DNA of 64,000 nt from Plantactinospora alkalitolerans (GTDB lineage Bacteria > Actinomycetota > Actinomycetes > Mycobacteriales > Micromonosporaceae): contig NZ_JADPUN010000196.1 of NCBI RefSeq assembly GCF_015690345.1, positions 1 to 64,000 of the forward strand, written 5' to 3'. Under the pieces are notes generated by a model. It was not told the origin of the DNA, did not search any database, and saw nothing but the letters and a program-made list of their open reading frames with translations. Shown here piece after piece: positions 31,812-48,080 of the stretch; the stretch's first letter is position 1; each line of letters starts with the position of its first letter. A program made the position numbers and the translations under genes.

Positions 31812-34800
31812 TTGGCAGCTTCCCGCCCTGCGAAGACCAGTCGTACGTCGAGCGCTTTCGCGCCCCGCCGAATCTCCTTCGGCAGGATTACCGAACACCT
31901 CGAGGTCCCCAACCTCCTCGCCATCCAGAACGAGTCGTTTGACTGGCTGGTCGGCAACGAGGCTTGGCAGGGCCGGTCGGCCGACGACCCGCACGCTCGA
32001 TCGGGTCTCGCTGAGATCCTCGACGAGATCAGTCCCATTGAGGACTTCTCCGGCACCATGTCACTTTCCTTCTCCGCGCCACGCTTCGACGAGGTCAAGG
32101 CCTCGATCGAGGAGTGCAAGGAGAAGGACCTGACCTATTGCGCCCCGCTGTTCGTGACCGCGGAGTTCACCAACAACACCACTGGCGAGATCAAGAGCCA
32201 GACGGTGTTCATGGGCGACTTCCCGATGATGACGCCGAAGGGCACCTTCATCATCAACGGCACCGAGCGCGTGGTGGTCAGCCAGCTCGTCCGGTCCCCG
32301 GGCGTGTACTTCTCCAAGGAGCCGGACAAGACCTCCGACCGCGACCTCTCCAGCGTCAAGGTCATCCCGAGTCGGGGTGCCTGGCTGGAGTTCGACATCG
32401 ACAAGCGAGACACCGTCGGTGTCCGCATCGACCGCAAGCGCCGGCAGGCCGTCACCGTCCTGCTCAAGGCCATCGGTTGGACCAACGAGCAGATCCGTGA
32501 GCGGTTCGGCTGGTCCGAGCTGATGATGACCACCCTGGAGAAGGACCACATCGCCGGGGTGGACGAGGCGCTGCTCGACATCTACCGCAAGCTCCGGCCG
32601 GGCGAGCCCCCGACGCGGGAGAACGCCCAGACCCTGCTCGACAACCTCTTCTTCAACCCGAAGCGGTATGACGTAGCCAAGGTCGGCCGATACAAGTTCA
32701 ACAAGAAGCTCGAAGTCGGCGTACCCATGAACAAGGGCACGCTGACCGAGGACGACATCGTCGCCACCGTGGAGTACCTCTGCCGGCTGCACGCCGGTGA
32801 GGAGGGCTACGAGGCCGACGACATCGACCACTTCGGCAACCGCCGGCTCCGTACCGTGGGCGAACTGATCCAGAACCAGGTTCGGGTCGGCCTGTCCCGG
32901 ATGGAGCGGGTCGTCCGGGAGCGGATGACCACCCAGGACGTCGAGGCGATCACGCCGCAGACCCTGATCAACATCCGCCCGGTGGTGGCGGCGATCAAGG
33001 AGTTCTTCGGTACGTCGCAGCTGTCCCAGTTCATGGACCAGACCAACCCGCTGGCGGGCCTGACCCACCGGCGCCGGCTGAGCGCGCTCGGCCCGGGTGG
33101 TCTGTCCCGGGAGCGGGCCGGCTTCGAGGTCCGGGACGTGCACCCGTCCCACTACGGCCGGATGTGCCCGATCGAGACGCCGGAAGGCCCGAACATCGGT
33201 CTGATCGGCGCGCTCGCCACCTTCGGCCGGGTGAACCCGTTCGGGTTCATCGAGACCCCGTACCGCAAGGTGGTCGAGGCGCGGGTCACCGACCAGATCG
33301 ACTACCTGACCGCGGACGAGGAGGACCGGTTCGTCAAGGCGCAGGCCAACACCGCGCTGCGCAGTGACGGCACCTTCGCCGAGGACCGGGTCCTGGTCCG
33401 CCGGAAGGGCGGCGAGGTCGACTACGTCGCACCGGGGGCCGTCGACTACATGGACGTGTCGCCGCGCCAGATGGTGTCGGTGGCCACCGCCATGATCCCG
33501 TTCCTCGAGCACGACGACGCCAACCGGGCGCTGATGGGCGCCAACATGCAGCGCCAGGCGGTGCCGCTGGTCAAGGCCGAGTCGCCGCTGGTGGGTACGG
33601 GCATGGAGTACCGGGCCGCGGTCGACGCCGGTGACGTGGTCGTCGCCGAGGTCGGCGGTGTGGTCGAGGACCTGTGCGCCGACTACGTGACGGTGCACCA
33701 GGACGACGGCCACCGGCGTACCTACCTCCTGCACAAGTTCCGCCGCTCGAACGCCGGCTCCTGCGTCAACCAGAAGCCGGTCGTCTTCGAGGGCGATCGG
33801 GTGGAGGCCGGGCAGGTCATCGCCGACGGTCCCTGCACCGACGAGGGCGAGATGGCGCTCGGGCGCAACCTGCTCGTCGCGTTCATGCCCTGGGAGGGCC
33901 ACAACTACGAGGACGCGATCATCCTGTCGCAGCGCCTCGTGCAGCAGGACGCCCTCACCTCGATCCACATCGAGGAGCACGAGGTCGACGCCCGCGACAC
34001 CAAGCTGGGCCCGGAGGAGATCACCCGCGACATCCCGAACGTCAGCGAGGAAATGCTCGCCGACCTCGACGAGCGCGGCATCATCCGGATCGGTGCGGAG
34101 GTCGTGACCGGCGACATCCTGGTCGGCAAGGTCACGCCCAAGGGCGAGACCGAGCTGACCCCGGAGGAGCGGCTGCTCCGTGCGATCTTCGGTGAGAAGG
34201 CGCGCGAGGTCCGGGACACCTCGTTGAAGGTTCCACACGGCGAGACCGGCACGGTCATCGGCGTACGGACCTTCTCCCGGGAGGACGGCGACGAGCTGCC
34301 TCCGGGCGTGAACGAGCTGGTCCGCGTCTACGTCGCCCAGAAGCGGAAGATCCAGGACGGCGACAAGCTCGCCGGCCGGCACGGCAACAAGGGCGTCATC
34401 TCCAAGATCCTGCCTGTCGAGGACATGCCGTTCCTGGAGGACGGCACGCCGGTCGACATCGTGCTCAACCCGCTCGGTGTGCCGAGCCGGATGAACATCG
34501 GCCAGGTACTGGAGACTCACCTCGGGTGGGTGGCCAAGACCGGTTGGAAGGTCAACGGCGAGGACGCCGACTGGAAGAACGCGCTGCGCGCGATCGACGC
34601 CCACGAGTCCGAGCCGGACACCAACGTGGCGACGCCGGTCTTCGACGGCGCCAAGGAGGAGGAGATCTCCGGTCTGCTCTCGTCGACCCTGCCCAACCGG
34701 GACGGCAAGCAGCTGATCGGCGCGAGCGGAAAGGCGCAGCTCTTCGACGGACGTTCCGGCGAGCCGCTGCCCGATCCGATCGCGGTCGGCTACATCTACA

Positions 34801-35243
34801 TCCTCAAGTTGAACCACCTGGTCGACGACAAGATCCACGCTCGGTCGACCGGCCCGTACTCGATGATCACGCAGCAGCCGCTGGGTGGTAAGGCGCAGTT
34901 CGGTGGCCAGCGGTTCGGCGAGATGGAGTGCTGGGCGATGCAGGCGTACGGCGCCGCGTACGCCCTGCAGGAGTTGCTGACGATCAAGTCCGACGACGTC
35001 CTCGGCCGGGTCAAGGTGTACGAGGCGATCGTCAAGGGCGAGAACATTCCCGAACCGGGCATCCCGGAGTCCTTCAAGGTGCTGCTCAAGGAGCTGCAGT
35101 CGCTGTGCCTCAATGTTGAGGTGCTCTCCAGTGACGGTGTGGCCCTGGAGATGCGCGAGACCGACGACGAGGTCTTCCGCGCCGCGGAGGAACTCGGCAT
35201 CGACCTGTCCCGGCGCGAGCCGAGCTCGGTCGAAGAGGTGTGA
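31812..35243 (+). CDS. rpoB: RNA polymerase beta subunit
   Basis: The protein has 1143 residues from TTG 31812, which has GGAAGGA upstream; mycobacterial rpoB also starts with TTG. The frame is open further upstream but lacks homology there. The rifampicin pocket reads [32 protein letters not shown]. By E. coli numbering, D516, H526 and S531 are wild type, while 518 is Thr, 522 Ala and 527 Arg. Other landmarks are the substrate-site motif [11 protein letters not shown] and the C-terminal [18 protein letters not shown], which contacts beta'. It forms the catalytic cleft with RpoC. Confidence 0.98.
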   Translation: MAASRPAKTSRTSSAFAPRRISFGRITEHLEVPNLLAIQNESFDWLVGNEAWQGRSADDPHARSGLAEILDEISPIEDFSGTMSLSFSAPRFDEVKASIEECKEKDLTYCAPLFVTAEFTNNTTGEIKSQTVFMGDFPMMTPKGTFIINGTERVVVSQLVRSPGVYFSKEPDKTSDRDLSSVKVIPSRGAWLEFDIDKRDTVGVRIDRKRRQAVTVLLKAIGWTNEQIRERFGWSELMMTTLEKDHIAGVDEALLDIYRKLRPGEPPTRENAQTLLDNLFFNPKRYDVAKVGRYKFNKKLEVGVPMNKGTLTEDDIVATVEYLCRLHAGEEGYEADDIDHFGNRRLRTVGELIQNQVRVGLSRMERVVRERMTTQDVEAITPQTLINIRPVVAAIKEFFGTSQLSQFMDQTNPLAGLTHRRRLSALGPGGLSRERAGFEVRDVHPSHYGRMCPIETPEGPNIGLIGALATFGRVNPFGFIETPYRKVVEARVTDQIDYLTADEEDRFVKAQANTALRSDGTFAEDRVLVRRKGGEVDYVAPGAVDYMDVSPRQMVSVATAMIPFLEHDDANRALMGANMQRQAVPLVKAESPLVGTGMEYRAAVDAGDVVVAEVGGVVEDLCADYVTVHQDDGHRRTYLLHKFRRSNAGSCVNQKPVVFEGDRVEAGQVIADGPCTDEGEMALGRNLLVAFMPWEGHNYEDAIILSQRLVQQDALTSIHIEEHEVDARDTKLGPEEITRDIPNVSEEMLADLDERGIIRIGAEVVTGDILVGKVTPKGETELTPEERLLRAIFGEKAREVRDTSLKVPHGETGTVIGVRTFSREDGDELPPGVNELVRVYVAQKRKIQDGDKLAGRHGNKGVISKILPVEDMPFLEDGTPVDIVLNPLGVPSRMNIGQVLETHLGWVAKTGWKVNGEDADWKNALRAIDAHESEPDTNVATPVFDGAKEEEISGLLSSTLPNRDGKQLIGASGKAQLFDGRSGEPLPDPIAVGYIYILKLNHLVDDKIHARSTGPYSMITQQPLGGKAQFGGQRFGEMECWAMQAYGAAYALQELLTIKSDDVLGRVKVYEAIVKGENIPEPGIPESFKVLLKELQSLCLNVEVLSSDGVALEMRETDDEVFRAAEELGIDLSRREPSSVEEV

Positions 35244-35251
35244 AGTTGTGT

Positions 35252-35323
35252 GGGGTTGGGGGCGGGTGACCCGCTCCGGGCGGTCAGGCTTGATCCCTCC
35301 GCGGGTCACCCGCCCCCAACCCC
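35252..35323 (+). promoter_or_regulatory. Perfect 23-bp inverted repeat between rpoB and rpoC
   Basis: The left arm 35252-35274 (GGGGTTGGGGGCGGGTGACC plus CGC) is exactly complementary to the right arm 35301-35323, with a 26-base loop. There is no T tract after it. It fills most of the 127-base gap between the two subunit genes. It could pause or partly terminate transcription or act as a processing site. Confidence 0.85.
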
Positions 35324-35370
35324 GCCCGGTGAGCTAGCGGTAAAACGACACGACACGAGGGACATATAAC

Positions 35371-39264
<3,894 letters not shown>

Positions 39265-39281
39265 GCAGGGTGAAGGCAGAC

Positions 39282-39320
39282 AGGCGCCCCGCTCGTCGTT
39301 CGACGACGAGCGGGGCGCCT
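39282..39320 (+). terminator. Terminator after rpoC
   Basis: AGGCGCCCCGCTCGTCG (39282-39298) is perfectly complementary to CGACGAGCGGGGCGCCT (39304-39320), with a 5-base loop. The 17-bp stem is among the strongest in the window. Confidence 0.9.
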
Positions 39321-39360
39321 CGCGTTCGGAATCGGGACGTCGGGTTTGTAGGCTGTCATC

Positions 39361-39723
39361 GTGAAGACGATGCCGGTCGCCGGCGCCGTCCCGACGATGC
39401 GCCATCCGCTCGACCCGGATCCGGTGCGTTCCACCAAGTCGCGGACGGTGTTCGCGCTCGGCCTCGCCGCGATGCTGACCGGTCTGTTCGTCGGGGGCAT
39501 CGTTCCCGCGACGGTCGCGCTGATGCTGGCTCGGCAGGCCCGCCGTGAGGCGTACGCCTCGGGTGGTTACCTCACCGGGGCCGCCTGGCTGCGCCGGGGC
39601 GAGCAGTTGGCGTGGATCGGGATCGCGCTGGCCGCCACCGCGCTGGTGATGGCGAGCGTCATCGGCGTGGTCAATCTGGCCGACAGTTCGGTCGGCCGGG
39701 ACTTCGCGCCCGGAGTCGACTAG
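39361..39723 (+). CDS. Small two-helix membrane protein (DUF4190-like)
   Basis: The protein has 120 residues from GTG 39361; TAGGCT at 39349-39354 ends 6 bases before it, so it is probably leaderless (ATG 39370 is an alternative). Two long hydrophobic helices are separated by a basic loop: VFALGLAAMLTGLFVGGIVPATVALMLA and LAWIGIALAATALVMASVIGVV. The pattern GxxxPxxALxLARQARRE resembles DUF4190 proteins. No function is known. Confidence 0.8.
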   Translation: MKTMPVAGAVPTMRHPLDPDPVRSTKSRTVFALGLAAMLTGLFVGGIVPATVALMLARQARREAYASGGYLTGAAWLRRGEQLAWIGIALAATALVMASVIGVVNLADSSVGRDFAPGVD

Positions 39724-39881
39724 GCGGCGCGGCCACGCGTCACCGCAGGGCACATGGGGACCGGGCGTGCGGCGGTAGCCTGGCGCCTGGCAGGGGCACC
39801 GCTGCCGGCACGGCAACGGTGGTTGTCCGATCGGCTCGGCCGCCGTGGGCGGCGGGTCGATGGTCATCAGGGGGGATGTTC

Positions 39882-40832
39882 GTGACGGAGGAGGCGCAGC
39901 CACCGGCGGTGGACCGTCCGGTGGAACACGCGCCGGAGGCGCCGCCCGGATATCAGCCCCGCTACCTCGAACCCTCGTACACCCTGCCGGCGGAGTCCGG
40001 GACCGGGACCGATTCCGCGTCCGCGCTTCCGACGGAGCGGGTGGGCCGGCCGAGCGAGTGGGCCCGGCCAGATTCGGACGGTTCCGCAGGTGCGGCGGTG
40101 CCAGGATCCGGCGGTGCTCCGACGCCGGCGTCAACGGCGGTGCCCGCGTACGGGCCGGGGCCGGTTTCCGCCGAGGCTCCGGTGTCCGGTGCGACCCCGG
40201 CGGCGTTCGCCGGTACGCCGTATCCGGTTGCCGACCCGCCGGTCCGGGCCGCCGTCCCCGGCTCGTACCCGTCGCCGTCCGGCGCGCCACAGGCGCGGAC
40301 GTACCCGTCGGTGGCCGGCCAACGGTCCGGCGAGGTGCACGCGTCGCGGGTGCCGGCGCCGCCCCGGGAGTCCCTTCGGGCGCCCCGGCGTGTCGACGCG
40401 GTGCCGGGTACGCCGTTCGGCCTGGTGTACCTCGATGTGGCTCCAGTCACCTCGGGGCCGGCGGTCGCGGCCCTGGTCACCGGAATCGCCTCGGTGCTCG
40501 TCGCCTTCGCGGCGGGCTGCCTGGGCCTGCTCGGCCGCAACGGCGACTGGGGTGGCTGGGCGGCGGGCGCCTTCGCGGTGCTCGCCGGGCTGCTCGGCAT
40601 CGTCGGGGTGCTGCTGGGGGAGCCGGGCCGGCGGCAGACCGGGGCCGCCGGTGCGGCGCCCCGGCCCGGCGCGAGGCGGCGACCGGTGGCGTGGCCGCCG
40701 GTTGCCGAGGGCGCTCCGCCGGTCCGGTACAGCGGGCACGGCCTGGCGGTCGCGGGACTGATCTGTGGTGGCGTGGGTCTCGCGCTGACGGTGCTGGCGC
40801 TCGCGGTGTCGGTGCTGTTTCAGGTCGCCTGA
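39882..40832 (+). CDS. Membrane protein with long Pro/Ala-rich N-terminus
   Basis: The protein has 316 residues from GTG 39882, preferred because AGGGGGG ends 6 bases upstream (ATG 39876 touches it). About 170 residues of Pro, Ala, Gly and Ser are followed by four hydrophobic helices: GPAVAALVTGIASVLVAFAAG, WAAGAFAVLAGLLGIVGVLLG and, after a basic loop, GLAVAGLICGGVGLALTVLALAVS. The helix pattern resembles DUF4190 in the upstream gene, so the two genes may be related. A cell-envelope location is likely; function is unknown. Confidence 0.75.
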   Translation: MTEEAQPPAVDRPVEHAPEAPPGYQPRYLEPSYTLPAESGTGTDSASALPTERVGRPSEWARPDSDGSAGAAVPGSGGAPTPASTAVPAYGPGPVSAEAPVSGATPAAFAGTPYPVADPPVRAAVPGSYPSPSGAPQARTYPSVAGQRSGEVHASRVPAPPRESLRAPRRVDAVPGTPFGLVYLDVAPVTSGPAVAALVTGIASVLVAFAAGCLGLLGRNGDWGGWAAGAFAVLAGLLGIVGVLLGEPGRRQTGAAGAAPRPGARRRPVAWPPVAEGAPPVRYSGHGLAVAGLICGGVGLALTVLALAVSVLFQVA

Positions 40833-40984
40833 GTGACCGGGCGGGTCGTCGCGGCCCGGATGACCGGCCCGCCGAGCCGTTCGGCGAACGAGCCGGTACA
40901 CTGGAAAGCCGGTAGTGCTTGTCGGGAGTGACACGAGGATCCGGGCCTGGCCGAGGGTTGTTGACAACCTTCCGAAGTTCTGTT
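40833..40984. other. Intergenic before the rpsL promoter
   Basis: A -10-like TACACT lies near 40907 (after GAGCCGG) and may be an additional start for the rpsL transcript. No gene is supported. Confidence 0.4.
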
Positions 40985-41013
40985 TTGACGTGCCCACTTA
41001 CGGTAGGTACTCT
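40985..41013 (+). promoter_or_regulatory. Promoter of the rpsL-rpsG-fusA-tuf operon
   Basis: TTGACG (40985-40990), an exact 17-base spacer and TACTCT (41008-41013) make a near-consensus promoter. The start near 41020 gives a 287-base leader that carries the conserved block at 41174. Confidence 0.85.
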
Positions 41014-41173
41014 TTCCTCTCGTGCCCGGGCATGCCCGGGCAACTCGTGCGTGCGCCCGAGCCCATCTGCGGCGATCGGGTGGCCACGACAAAGTCGAAA
41101 AGGTCGGCCACGTTCACGCGTGCCGGCCGGCTGGAATCCGGCGCCGGAAACGACGTCGGAAACCGTGAGCGGG

Positions 41174-41192
41174 CGACACGCCCGACCGCGGG
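41174..41192 (+). promoter_or_regulatory. Shared leader block, rpsL copy
   Basis: CGACACGCCCGACCGCGGG is identical over 19 bases to 45980-45998 in the S10 leader. It lies 115 bases before rpsL and 136 bases before rpsJ, respectively. Immediately upstream, GGGCG pairs with CGCCC inside the block. It is a candidate binding site for a common regulator of ribosomal protein synthesis. Confidence 0.6.
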
Positions 41193-41306
41193 TGCCGGGA
41201 CCACCCCGTGGTGGCCCTGGTGGAAGGTAAGAGAGTCACCCGAGAGGGCGACTAGAGACTCACAGCGCGGCCGCAGACAGACGGCCGAAGGGAGCGGAGA
41301 AACCCG

Positions 41307-41681
41307 GTGCCCACGATCCAGCAGCTGGTCCGAAAGGGCCGACAGGCGAAGACGAGTAAGACCAAGACGCCAGCGCTGAAGGGAAGCCCTCAGCGTCGTG
41401 GCGTCTGCACGCGCGTCTACACCACCACCCCCAAGAAGCCGAACTCCGCGCTGCGCAAGGTCGCTCGTGTGAAGCTCAGCAGCCAGATCGAGGTGACCGC
41501 CTACATCCCGGGCGTGGGTCACAACCTCCAGGAACACTCCCTCGTGCTGGTCCGCGGTGGCCGGGTGAAGGACCTTCCGGGCGTGCGTTACAAGATCGTC
41601 CGCGGTTCGCTGGACACCCAGGGTGTCCGCAACCGCAAGCAGGCCCGCAGCCGGTACGGCGCGAAGAAGGAGAAGAGCTGA
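41307..41681 (+). CDS. rpsL: Ribosomal protein S12
   Basis: The protein has 124 residues from GTG 41307 with GGAGCGGAG upstream. The decoding-site loops are [19 protein letters not shown] and [17 protein letters not shown], with the streptomycin-sensitive Lys and Pro residues unchanged. S12 monitors codon-anticodon pairing. It is the first gene of the str operon. Confidence 0.98.
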   Translation: MPTIQQLVRKGRQAKTSKTKTPALKGSPQRRGVCTRVYTTTPKKPNSALRKVARVKLSSQIEVTAYIPGVGHNLQEHSLVLVRGGRVKDLPGVRYKIVRGSLDTQGVRNRKQARSRYGAKKEKS

Positions 41682-41682
41682 C

Positions 41683-42153
41683 ATGCCGCGTAAAGGCCCC
41701 GCTCCGCGCCGTCCGCTCATCGCGGACCCGGTATACAACTCGCCGCTGGTGACCCAGCTGGTGAACAAGATCCTGCTCCGTGGCAAGCGTCAGCTCGCCG
41801 AGCGCATCGTCTACGAGGCCCTGGAAGGCTGCCGCGAGAAGTCCGGCACCGACCCGGTGGTCACCCTCAAGCGGGCGATGGACAACGTGAAGCCGACCCT
41901 CGAGGTCCGCAGCCGCCGTGTCGGTGGCGCGACCTACCAGGTGCCGGTCGAGGTGAAGCCCGTCCGGGCCACCACCCTCGGGCTGCGCTGGCTGGTCACC
42001 TACTCCCGCGCCCGTCGCGAGAAGACCATGGTCGAGCGGCTGATGAACGAGCTGCTCGACGCGAGCAACGGTCTTGGTGCCGCCGTCAAGCGGCGCGAGG
42101 ACACCCACAAGATGGCCGAGTCCAACAAGGCCTTCGCGCACTACCGCTGGTAA
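41683..42153 (+). CDS. rpsG: Ribosomal protein S7
   Basis: The protein has 156 residues from ATG 41683, one base after the rpsL stop. Conserved segments are the N-terminal [31 protein letters not shown] and the C-terminal [15 protein letters not shown]7 starts assembly of the 30S head and lies next to the E-site tRNA. Confidence 0.98.
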   Translation: MPRKGPAPRRPLIADPVYNSPLVTQLVNKILLRGKRQLAERIVYEALEGCREKSGTDPVVTLKRAMDNVKPTLEVRSRRVGGATYQVPVEVKPVRATTLGLRWLVTYSRARREKTMVERLMNELLDASNGLGAAVKRREDTHKMAESNKAFAHYRW

Positions 42154-42242
42154 AGACCCCCCGGGTTCCGGTGCGGTCCGCCGCGCCGGACCCGGCAACG
42201 GTCGCGAATACGCCGACGAGACGACGATAAGTAGGGATTGAA

Positions 42243-44339
<2,097 letters not shown>

Positions 44340-44576
44340 GCGGAAACGCCGCACTCACCCCGTGCCGGGCCGGTGATACCGCGAGCGTGGCGGGCGGGTA
44401 ATCTCGCCCGCGGCGCTCACGGGCCGGGCTGCGAGACCGGGCCTGATGGTTTCACCGCCGCAAGACCCACATGACTTCCCGATCGGGACACCTCGGTCGG
44501 AAAGGCTGTCGACAGAGTCCTAAGCGCCACGTGGCGCGCCGGGCGTACGAACCAAGAAGTCCACAGGAGGACACCA

Positions 44577-45770
44577 GTGGCGAAGGCGAAGTTCGAGCGG
44601 ACTAAGCCGCACGTCAACATCGGCACCATTGGTCACATCGACCACGGTAAGACGACGCTGACGGCGGCCATCACCAAGGTCCTGCACGACAGGATGCCGG
44701 ACCTGAACCCGTACACGCCGTTCGACGAGATCGACAAGGCGCCGGAGGAGAAGGCCCGCGGCATCACGATCTCGATCGCACACGTCGAGTACCAGACCGA
44801 GGCGCGGCACTACGCACACGTGGACTGCCCCGGTCACGCCGACTACATCAAGAACATGATCACCGGTGCCGCGCAGATGGACGGCGCGATCCTGGTGGTC
44901 GCGGCGACCGACGGCCCGATGCCGCAGACCCGCGAGCACGTGCTGCTGGCCCGTCAGGTCGGCGTGCCCTACATCGTCGTGGCGCTCAACAAGAGCGACA
45001 TGGTCGATGACGAGGAGCTGCTCGAACTGGTCGAGCTCGAGGTCCGTGAGCTGCTGTCGGCGCAGGAGTACCCGGGCGACGACCTGCCGGTCGTGCGGGT
45101 CTCGGCGCTCAAGGCGCTCGAGGGCGACCCGGAGTGGACCGACAAGCTCATGGACCTGATGAGCGCTGTCGACACGGCGATCCCGCAGCCGGAGCGCGAG
45201 ACCGAGAAGCCGTTCCTGATGCCGGTCGAGGATGTCTTCACGATCACCGGTCGTGGCACGGTCGTCACCGGTCGGGTGGAGCGCGGTGTGCTCCTGCCGA
45301 ACGAGGACGTCGAGCTGGTCGGTATCAAGGAGAAGGGCTTCAAGACCAAGGTCACCGCGATCGAGATGTTCCGCAAGACCCTGGACGACGCTCGCGCAGG
45401 CGAGAACGTCGGCCTGCTGCTGCGTGGTACCAAGCGCGACGAGGTCGAGCGCGGCATGGTCGTGGTGAAGCCGGGGACGAACACCCCGCACACCGAGTTC
45501 GAGGCGACCGTCTACATCCTCTCCAAGGAGGAGGGTGGCCGGCACACCCCGTTCTTCCAGAACTACCGTCCGCAGTTCTACTTCCGGACCACGGACGTCA
45601 CCGGCGTTGTCACGCTGCCCGAGGGCACCGAGATGGTCATGCCGGGCGACAACACCTCGATGACCGTGAAGCTCATCCAGCCGATCGCGATGGAGGACAA
45701 CCTCAAGTTCGCGATCCGTGAGGGTGGCCGTACGGTCGGCGCGGGTTTCGTCAGCAAGATCCTCAAGTAA
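44577..45770 (+). CDS. tuf: Elongation factor Tu
   Basis: The protein has 397 residues from GTG 44577 with AGGAGG upstream. G motifs are GHIDHGKTT, the switch segment [30 protein letters not shown] and NKSDMVDD. Domains 2 and 3 are complete, including [13 protein letters not shown] and [12 protein letters not shown] at the end. EF-Tu brings aminoacyl-tRNA to the A site. The 237-base gap after fusA leaves room for its own promoter. Confidence 0.98.
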   Translation: MAKAKFERTKPHVNIGTIGHIDHGKTTLTAAITKVLHDRMPDLNPYTPFDEIDKAPEEKARGITISIAHVEYQTEARHYAHVDCPGHADYIKNMITGAAQMDGAILVVAATDGPMPQTREHVLLARQVGVPYIVVALNKSDMVDDEELLELVELEVRELLSAQEYPGDDLPVVRVSALKALEGDPEWTDKLMDLMSAVDTAIPQPERETEKPFLMPVEDVFTITGRGTVVTGRVERGVLLPNEDVELVGIKEKGFKTKVTAIEMFRKTLDDARAGENVGLLLRGTKRDEVERGMVVVKPGTNTPHTEFEATVYILSKEEGGRHTPFFQNYRPQFYFRTTDVTGVVTLPEGTEMVMPGDNTSMTVKLIQPIAMEDNLKFAIREGGRTVGAGFVSKILK

Positions 45771-45844
45771 TCGAGTAATCAAGGTAACCCCGATTAGCGT
45801 TGCCGTGCGGTAGTACGGCATACTGGTCAGGTTGCGTACCGGCA

Positions 45845-45876
45845 GGGTGGCTGGCTGCCCGGCAGTCAGCCACCCT
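45845..45876 (+). terminator. Hairpin after tuf
   Basis: GGGTGGCTG and CAGCCACCC form the base of a long stem with inner pairs CTGCC and GGCAG, followed by TTGCTGG. It lies about 75 bases after the tuf stop and probably ends the str operon before the S10 leader. Confidence 0.7.
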
Positions 45877-46133
45877 TGCTGGGCGTCTGGGGCGTGGTCC
45901 GCCACTCCCGGCGCCGCCGAACTTCCCGCAGGGGCGGGGGCCGCCTCGGACTTCCGGGGTGGAGTCTGGCCCCGGGGTGCGACACGCCCGACCGCGGGGG
46001 TCGGACAACACGGGAAATCGGCAGCGTCCGGGCCAGGCAGGCAAGAACCCGCTCCAGTAGCGGGCCCCGCGTGAGGGCGGACGGGCGTGCAGGCGTGCGG
46101 ACGGACAAGGCGAGAGAAGGAACAGAGGGCACC
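45877..46133 (+). promoter_or_regulatory. S10 operon leader
   Basis: These 257 bases upstream of rpsJ contain no gene. They carry the 19-base block at 45980-45998 that is identical to one in the rpsL leader. S10 operons in other bacteria are controlled by L4 binding to a leader hairpin; whether that holds here cannot be told from sequence alone. Confidence 0.45.
45980..45998 (+). promoter_or_regulatory. Shared leader block, S10 copy
   Basis: CGACACGCCCGACCGCGGG is the exact counterpart of 41174-41192. The flanking sequence differs between the copies, so the block itself seems to be under selection. Confidence 0.6.
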
Positions 46134-46442
46134 ATGGCGGGACAGAAGATCCGCATTCGGCTCAAGGCATACGACCACGAGGTGGTCGACTCCTCGGCGC
46201 GCAAGATTGTTGAGACGGTGACGCGTACCGGGGCTCAGGTCGCGGGTCCGGTGCCGCTGCCCACGGAGATCAATCGCTTCTGCGTGATCCGTTCGCCGCA
46301 CAAGTACAAGGACTCGCGCGAGCACTTCGAGATGCGCACACACAAGCGTCTGATCGACATCATCGACCCGACCCCCAAGACGGTCGACTCGCTCATGCGC
46401 CTCGACCTGCCGGCTGGCGTCGACATCGAGATCAAGCTGTAG
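46134..46442 (+). CDS. rpsJ: Ribosomal protein S10
   Basis: The protein has 102 residues from ATG 46134; the open frame upstream lacks homology. Conserved parts are [20 protein letters not shown] and [21 protein letters not shown]10 is part of the 30S head and doubles as NusE in antitermination. It is the first gene of the S10-spc cluster. Confidence 0.98.
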
Positions 46443-46453
46443 GGACCGGACTA

Positions 46454-47119
46454 ATGGACAGGGAAGTTAAGGGCATCCTGGGCGCCAAGCTCGGCATGAC
46501 CCAGATCTGGGACAACAATCGTGTTGTCCCGGTGACGGTGGTGCAGGCCGGGCCGTGTGTCGTGACCCAGGTCCGCACGGCTGACAAGGACGGCTACTCC
46601 GCGGTCCAGTTGGCCTACGGCGTGGTCGACCCCCGGAAGGTCAAGAAGCCGATCAGCGGCCACTACGCGAAGGCGAACGTGGCGCCGCGCCGGCACATCG
46701 TCGAGCTGCGCACCGTCGACGCCGGCGACTACGAGCTGGGCCAGGAGGTGAACGTCGAGACGTTCACCCCCGGCAGCACGATCGACGTGACCGGCCGGAC
46801 CAAGGGCAAGGGCTTCGCCGGTGTGATGAAGCGGCACGGCTTCCACGGCCTGCGCGCGAGCCACGGTGTGGAGCGCAAGCACCGCTCGCCCGGCTCCATC
46901 GGCGCCTGCGCGACCCCCGGTCGCGTCTTCAAGGGCGTCAAGATGGCCGGCCGGATGGGTGGCGTGCGCTTCACCGTGCAGAACCTGACCGTCCAGGCGG
47001 TCGACGTGGACAACAACCTGCTGCTCGTCCGGGGTGCCATTCCCGGCCCCAAGGGCGCGCTGGTGCTGGTCCGGTCGGCGGCCAAGGCCGAGGCGAAGAA
47101 GGGTGGTGCTGCCAAGTGA
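46454..47119 (+). CDS. rplC: Ribosomal protein L3
   Basis: The protein has 221 residues from ATG 46454. Conserved regions are [20 protein letters not shown], the central loop with [14 protein letters not shown] and [14 protein letters not shown], and the C-terminal strand [14 protein letters not shown]3 reaches toward the peptidyl transferase centre. The stop overlaps the rplD start by 4 bases. Confidence 0.98.
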   Translation: MDREVKGILGAKLGMTQIWDNNRVVPVTVVQAGPCVVTQVRTADKDGYSAVQLAYGVVDPRKVKKPISGHYAKANVAPRRHIVELRTVDAGDYELGQEVNVETFTPGSTIDVTGRTKGKGFAGVMKRHGFHGLRASHGVERKHRSPGSIGACATPGRVFKGVKMAGRMGGVRFTVQNLTVQAVDVDNNLLLVRGAIPGPKGALVLVRSAAKAEAKKGGAAK

Positions 47120-47769
47120 CCACCGTTGACGTGCTGAACGTCGAGGGTGCCAAGAGCGGCTCCGTCGAGCTGCCCGCCGCCGTCTTCGACGTACAGGCGA
47201 ACATCGCGCTGATGCACCAGGTCGTGGTCGCACAGCTCGCCGCCGCGCGGCAGGGTACGCACAAGGTGAAGACCCGCGGCGAGGTCGCCGGTGGCGGCAA
47301 GAAGCCGTACAAGCAGAAGGGCACCGGTCGGGCCCGCCAGGGTTCGATCCGCGCGCCGCAGTTCGCCGGTGGTGGCGTCGTGCACGGGCCGGTCCCGCGC
47401 GACTACAGCCAGCGGACCCCGAAGAAGATGAAGGCCGCCGCGCTGCGCGGTGCCCTGTCGGACCGGGCCCGCAACGGCCAGGTGCACGTGGTGGAGAGCT
47501 TCGTCAGCGGCGAAAAGCCGTCGACCAAGGCCGCCATCACCGCGCTGGGCAAGGCGACCTCGGCCAGGCGGGTCCTGGTGGTGCTGAGCAGCACCGACGA
47601 GCTGAACTGGCTGTCGCTGCGCAACGAGCCCCGGGTGCACCTGCTGGAGGCTGGCCAGCTCAACACGTACGACGTGCTGGTGGCCGACGATGTGGTCTTC
47701 ACCAAGGAGGCCCTGGACGAGTTCCTGGGTGTCCGCGGTGGGGCGCAGGACGAGGAGAGCGAGAAGTGA
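47116..47769 (+). CDS. rplD: Ribosomal protein L4
   Basis: The protein has 217 residues from GTG 47116, overlapping rplC. The exit-tunnel loop is complete: [29 protein letters not shown]. The globular part ends with [19 protein letters not shown]4 lines the nascent peptide tunnel and represses the S10 operon in some bacteria. It overlaps rplW by 4 bases. Confidence 0.98.
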   Translation: MTTVDVLNVEGAKSGSVELPAAVFDVQANIALMHQVVVAQLAAARQGTHKVKTRGEVAGGGKKPYKQKGTGRARQGSIRAPQFAGGGVVHGPVPRDYSQRTPKKMKAAALRGALSDRARNGQVHVVESFVSGEKPSTKAAITALGKATSARRVLVVLSSTDELNWLSLRNEPRVHLLEAGQLNTYDVLVADDVVFTKEALDEFLGVRGGAQDEESEK

Positions 47770-48068
47770 CCACGATCGCCGACCCGCGAGACATCATCTT
47801 CGCGCCGGTCGTCTCGGAGAAGAGCTACAGCGAGCTTAACCAGAACTGGTACACCTTTCTGGTGCACCCGGACGCCAACAAGACGGCGATCAAGATCGCG
47901 ATCCAGCAGATCTTCAACGTCCGCGTCCTGACGGTGAACACGCTCAACCGCGAAGGTAAGCGCAAGCGGACCCGTACCGGGTACGGCAAGCGCAAGAACA
48001 CCAAGCGGGCGATGGTGAAGCTGGCTGACGGTGACCGCATCGAGGCCTTCGGCGGCCCGGTCAGCTGA
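47766..48068 (+). CDS. rplW: Ribosomal protein L23
   Basis: The protein has 100 residues from GTG 47766. It shows [34 protein letters not shown] and the basic [19 protein letters not shown]23 sits at the tunnel exit and docks trigger factor and SRP. Confidence 0.97.
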   Translation: MTTIADPRDIIFAPVVSEKSYSELNQNWYTFLVHPDANKTAIKIAIQQIFNVRVLTVNTLNREGKRKRTRTGYGKRKNTKRAMVKLADGDRIEAFGGPVS

Positions 48069-48080
48069 GGGGTATAGACA

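Noticed and set aside
32061-35309. Minus-strand open frame of 1082 codons opposite rpoB
   Set aside because: It mirrors rpoB codon bias and shows no recognisable protein motif.
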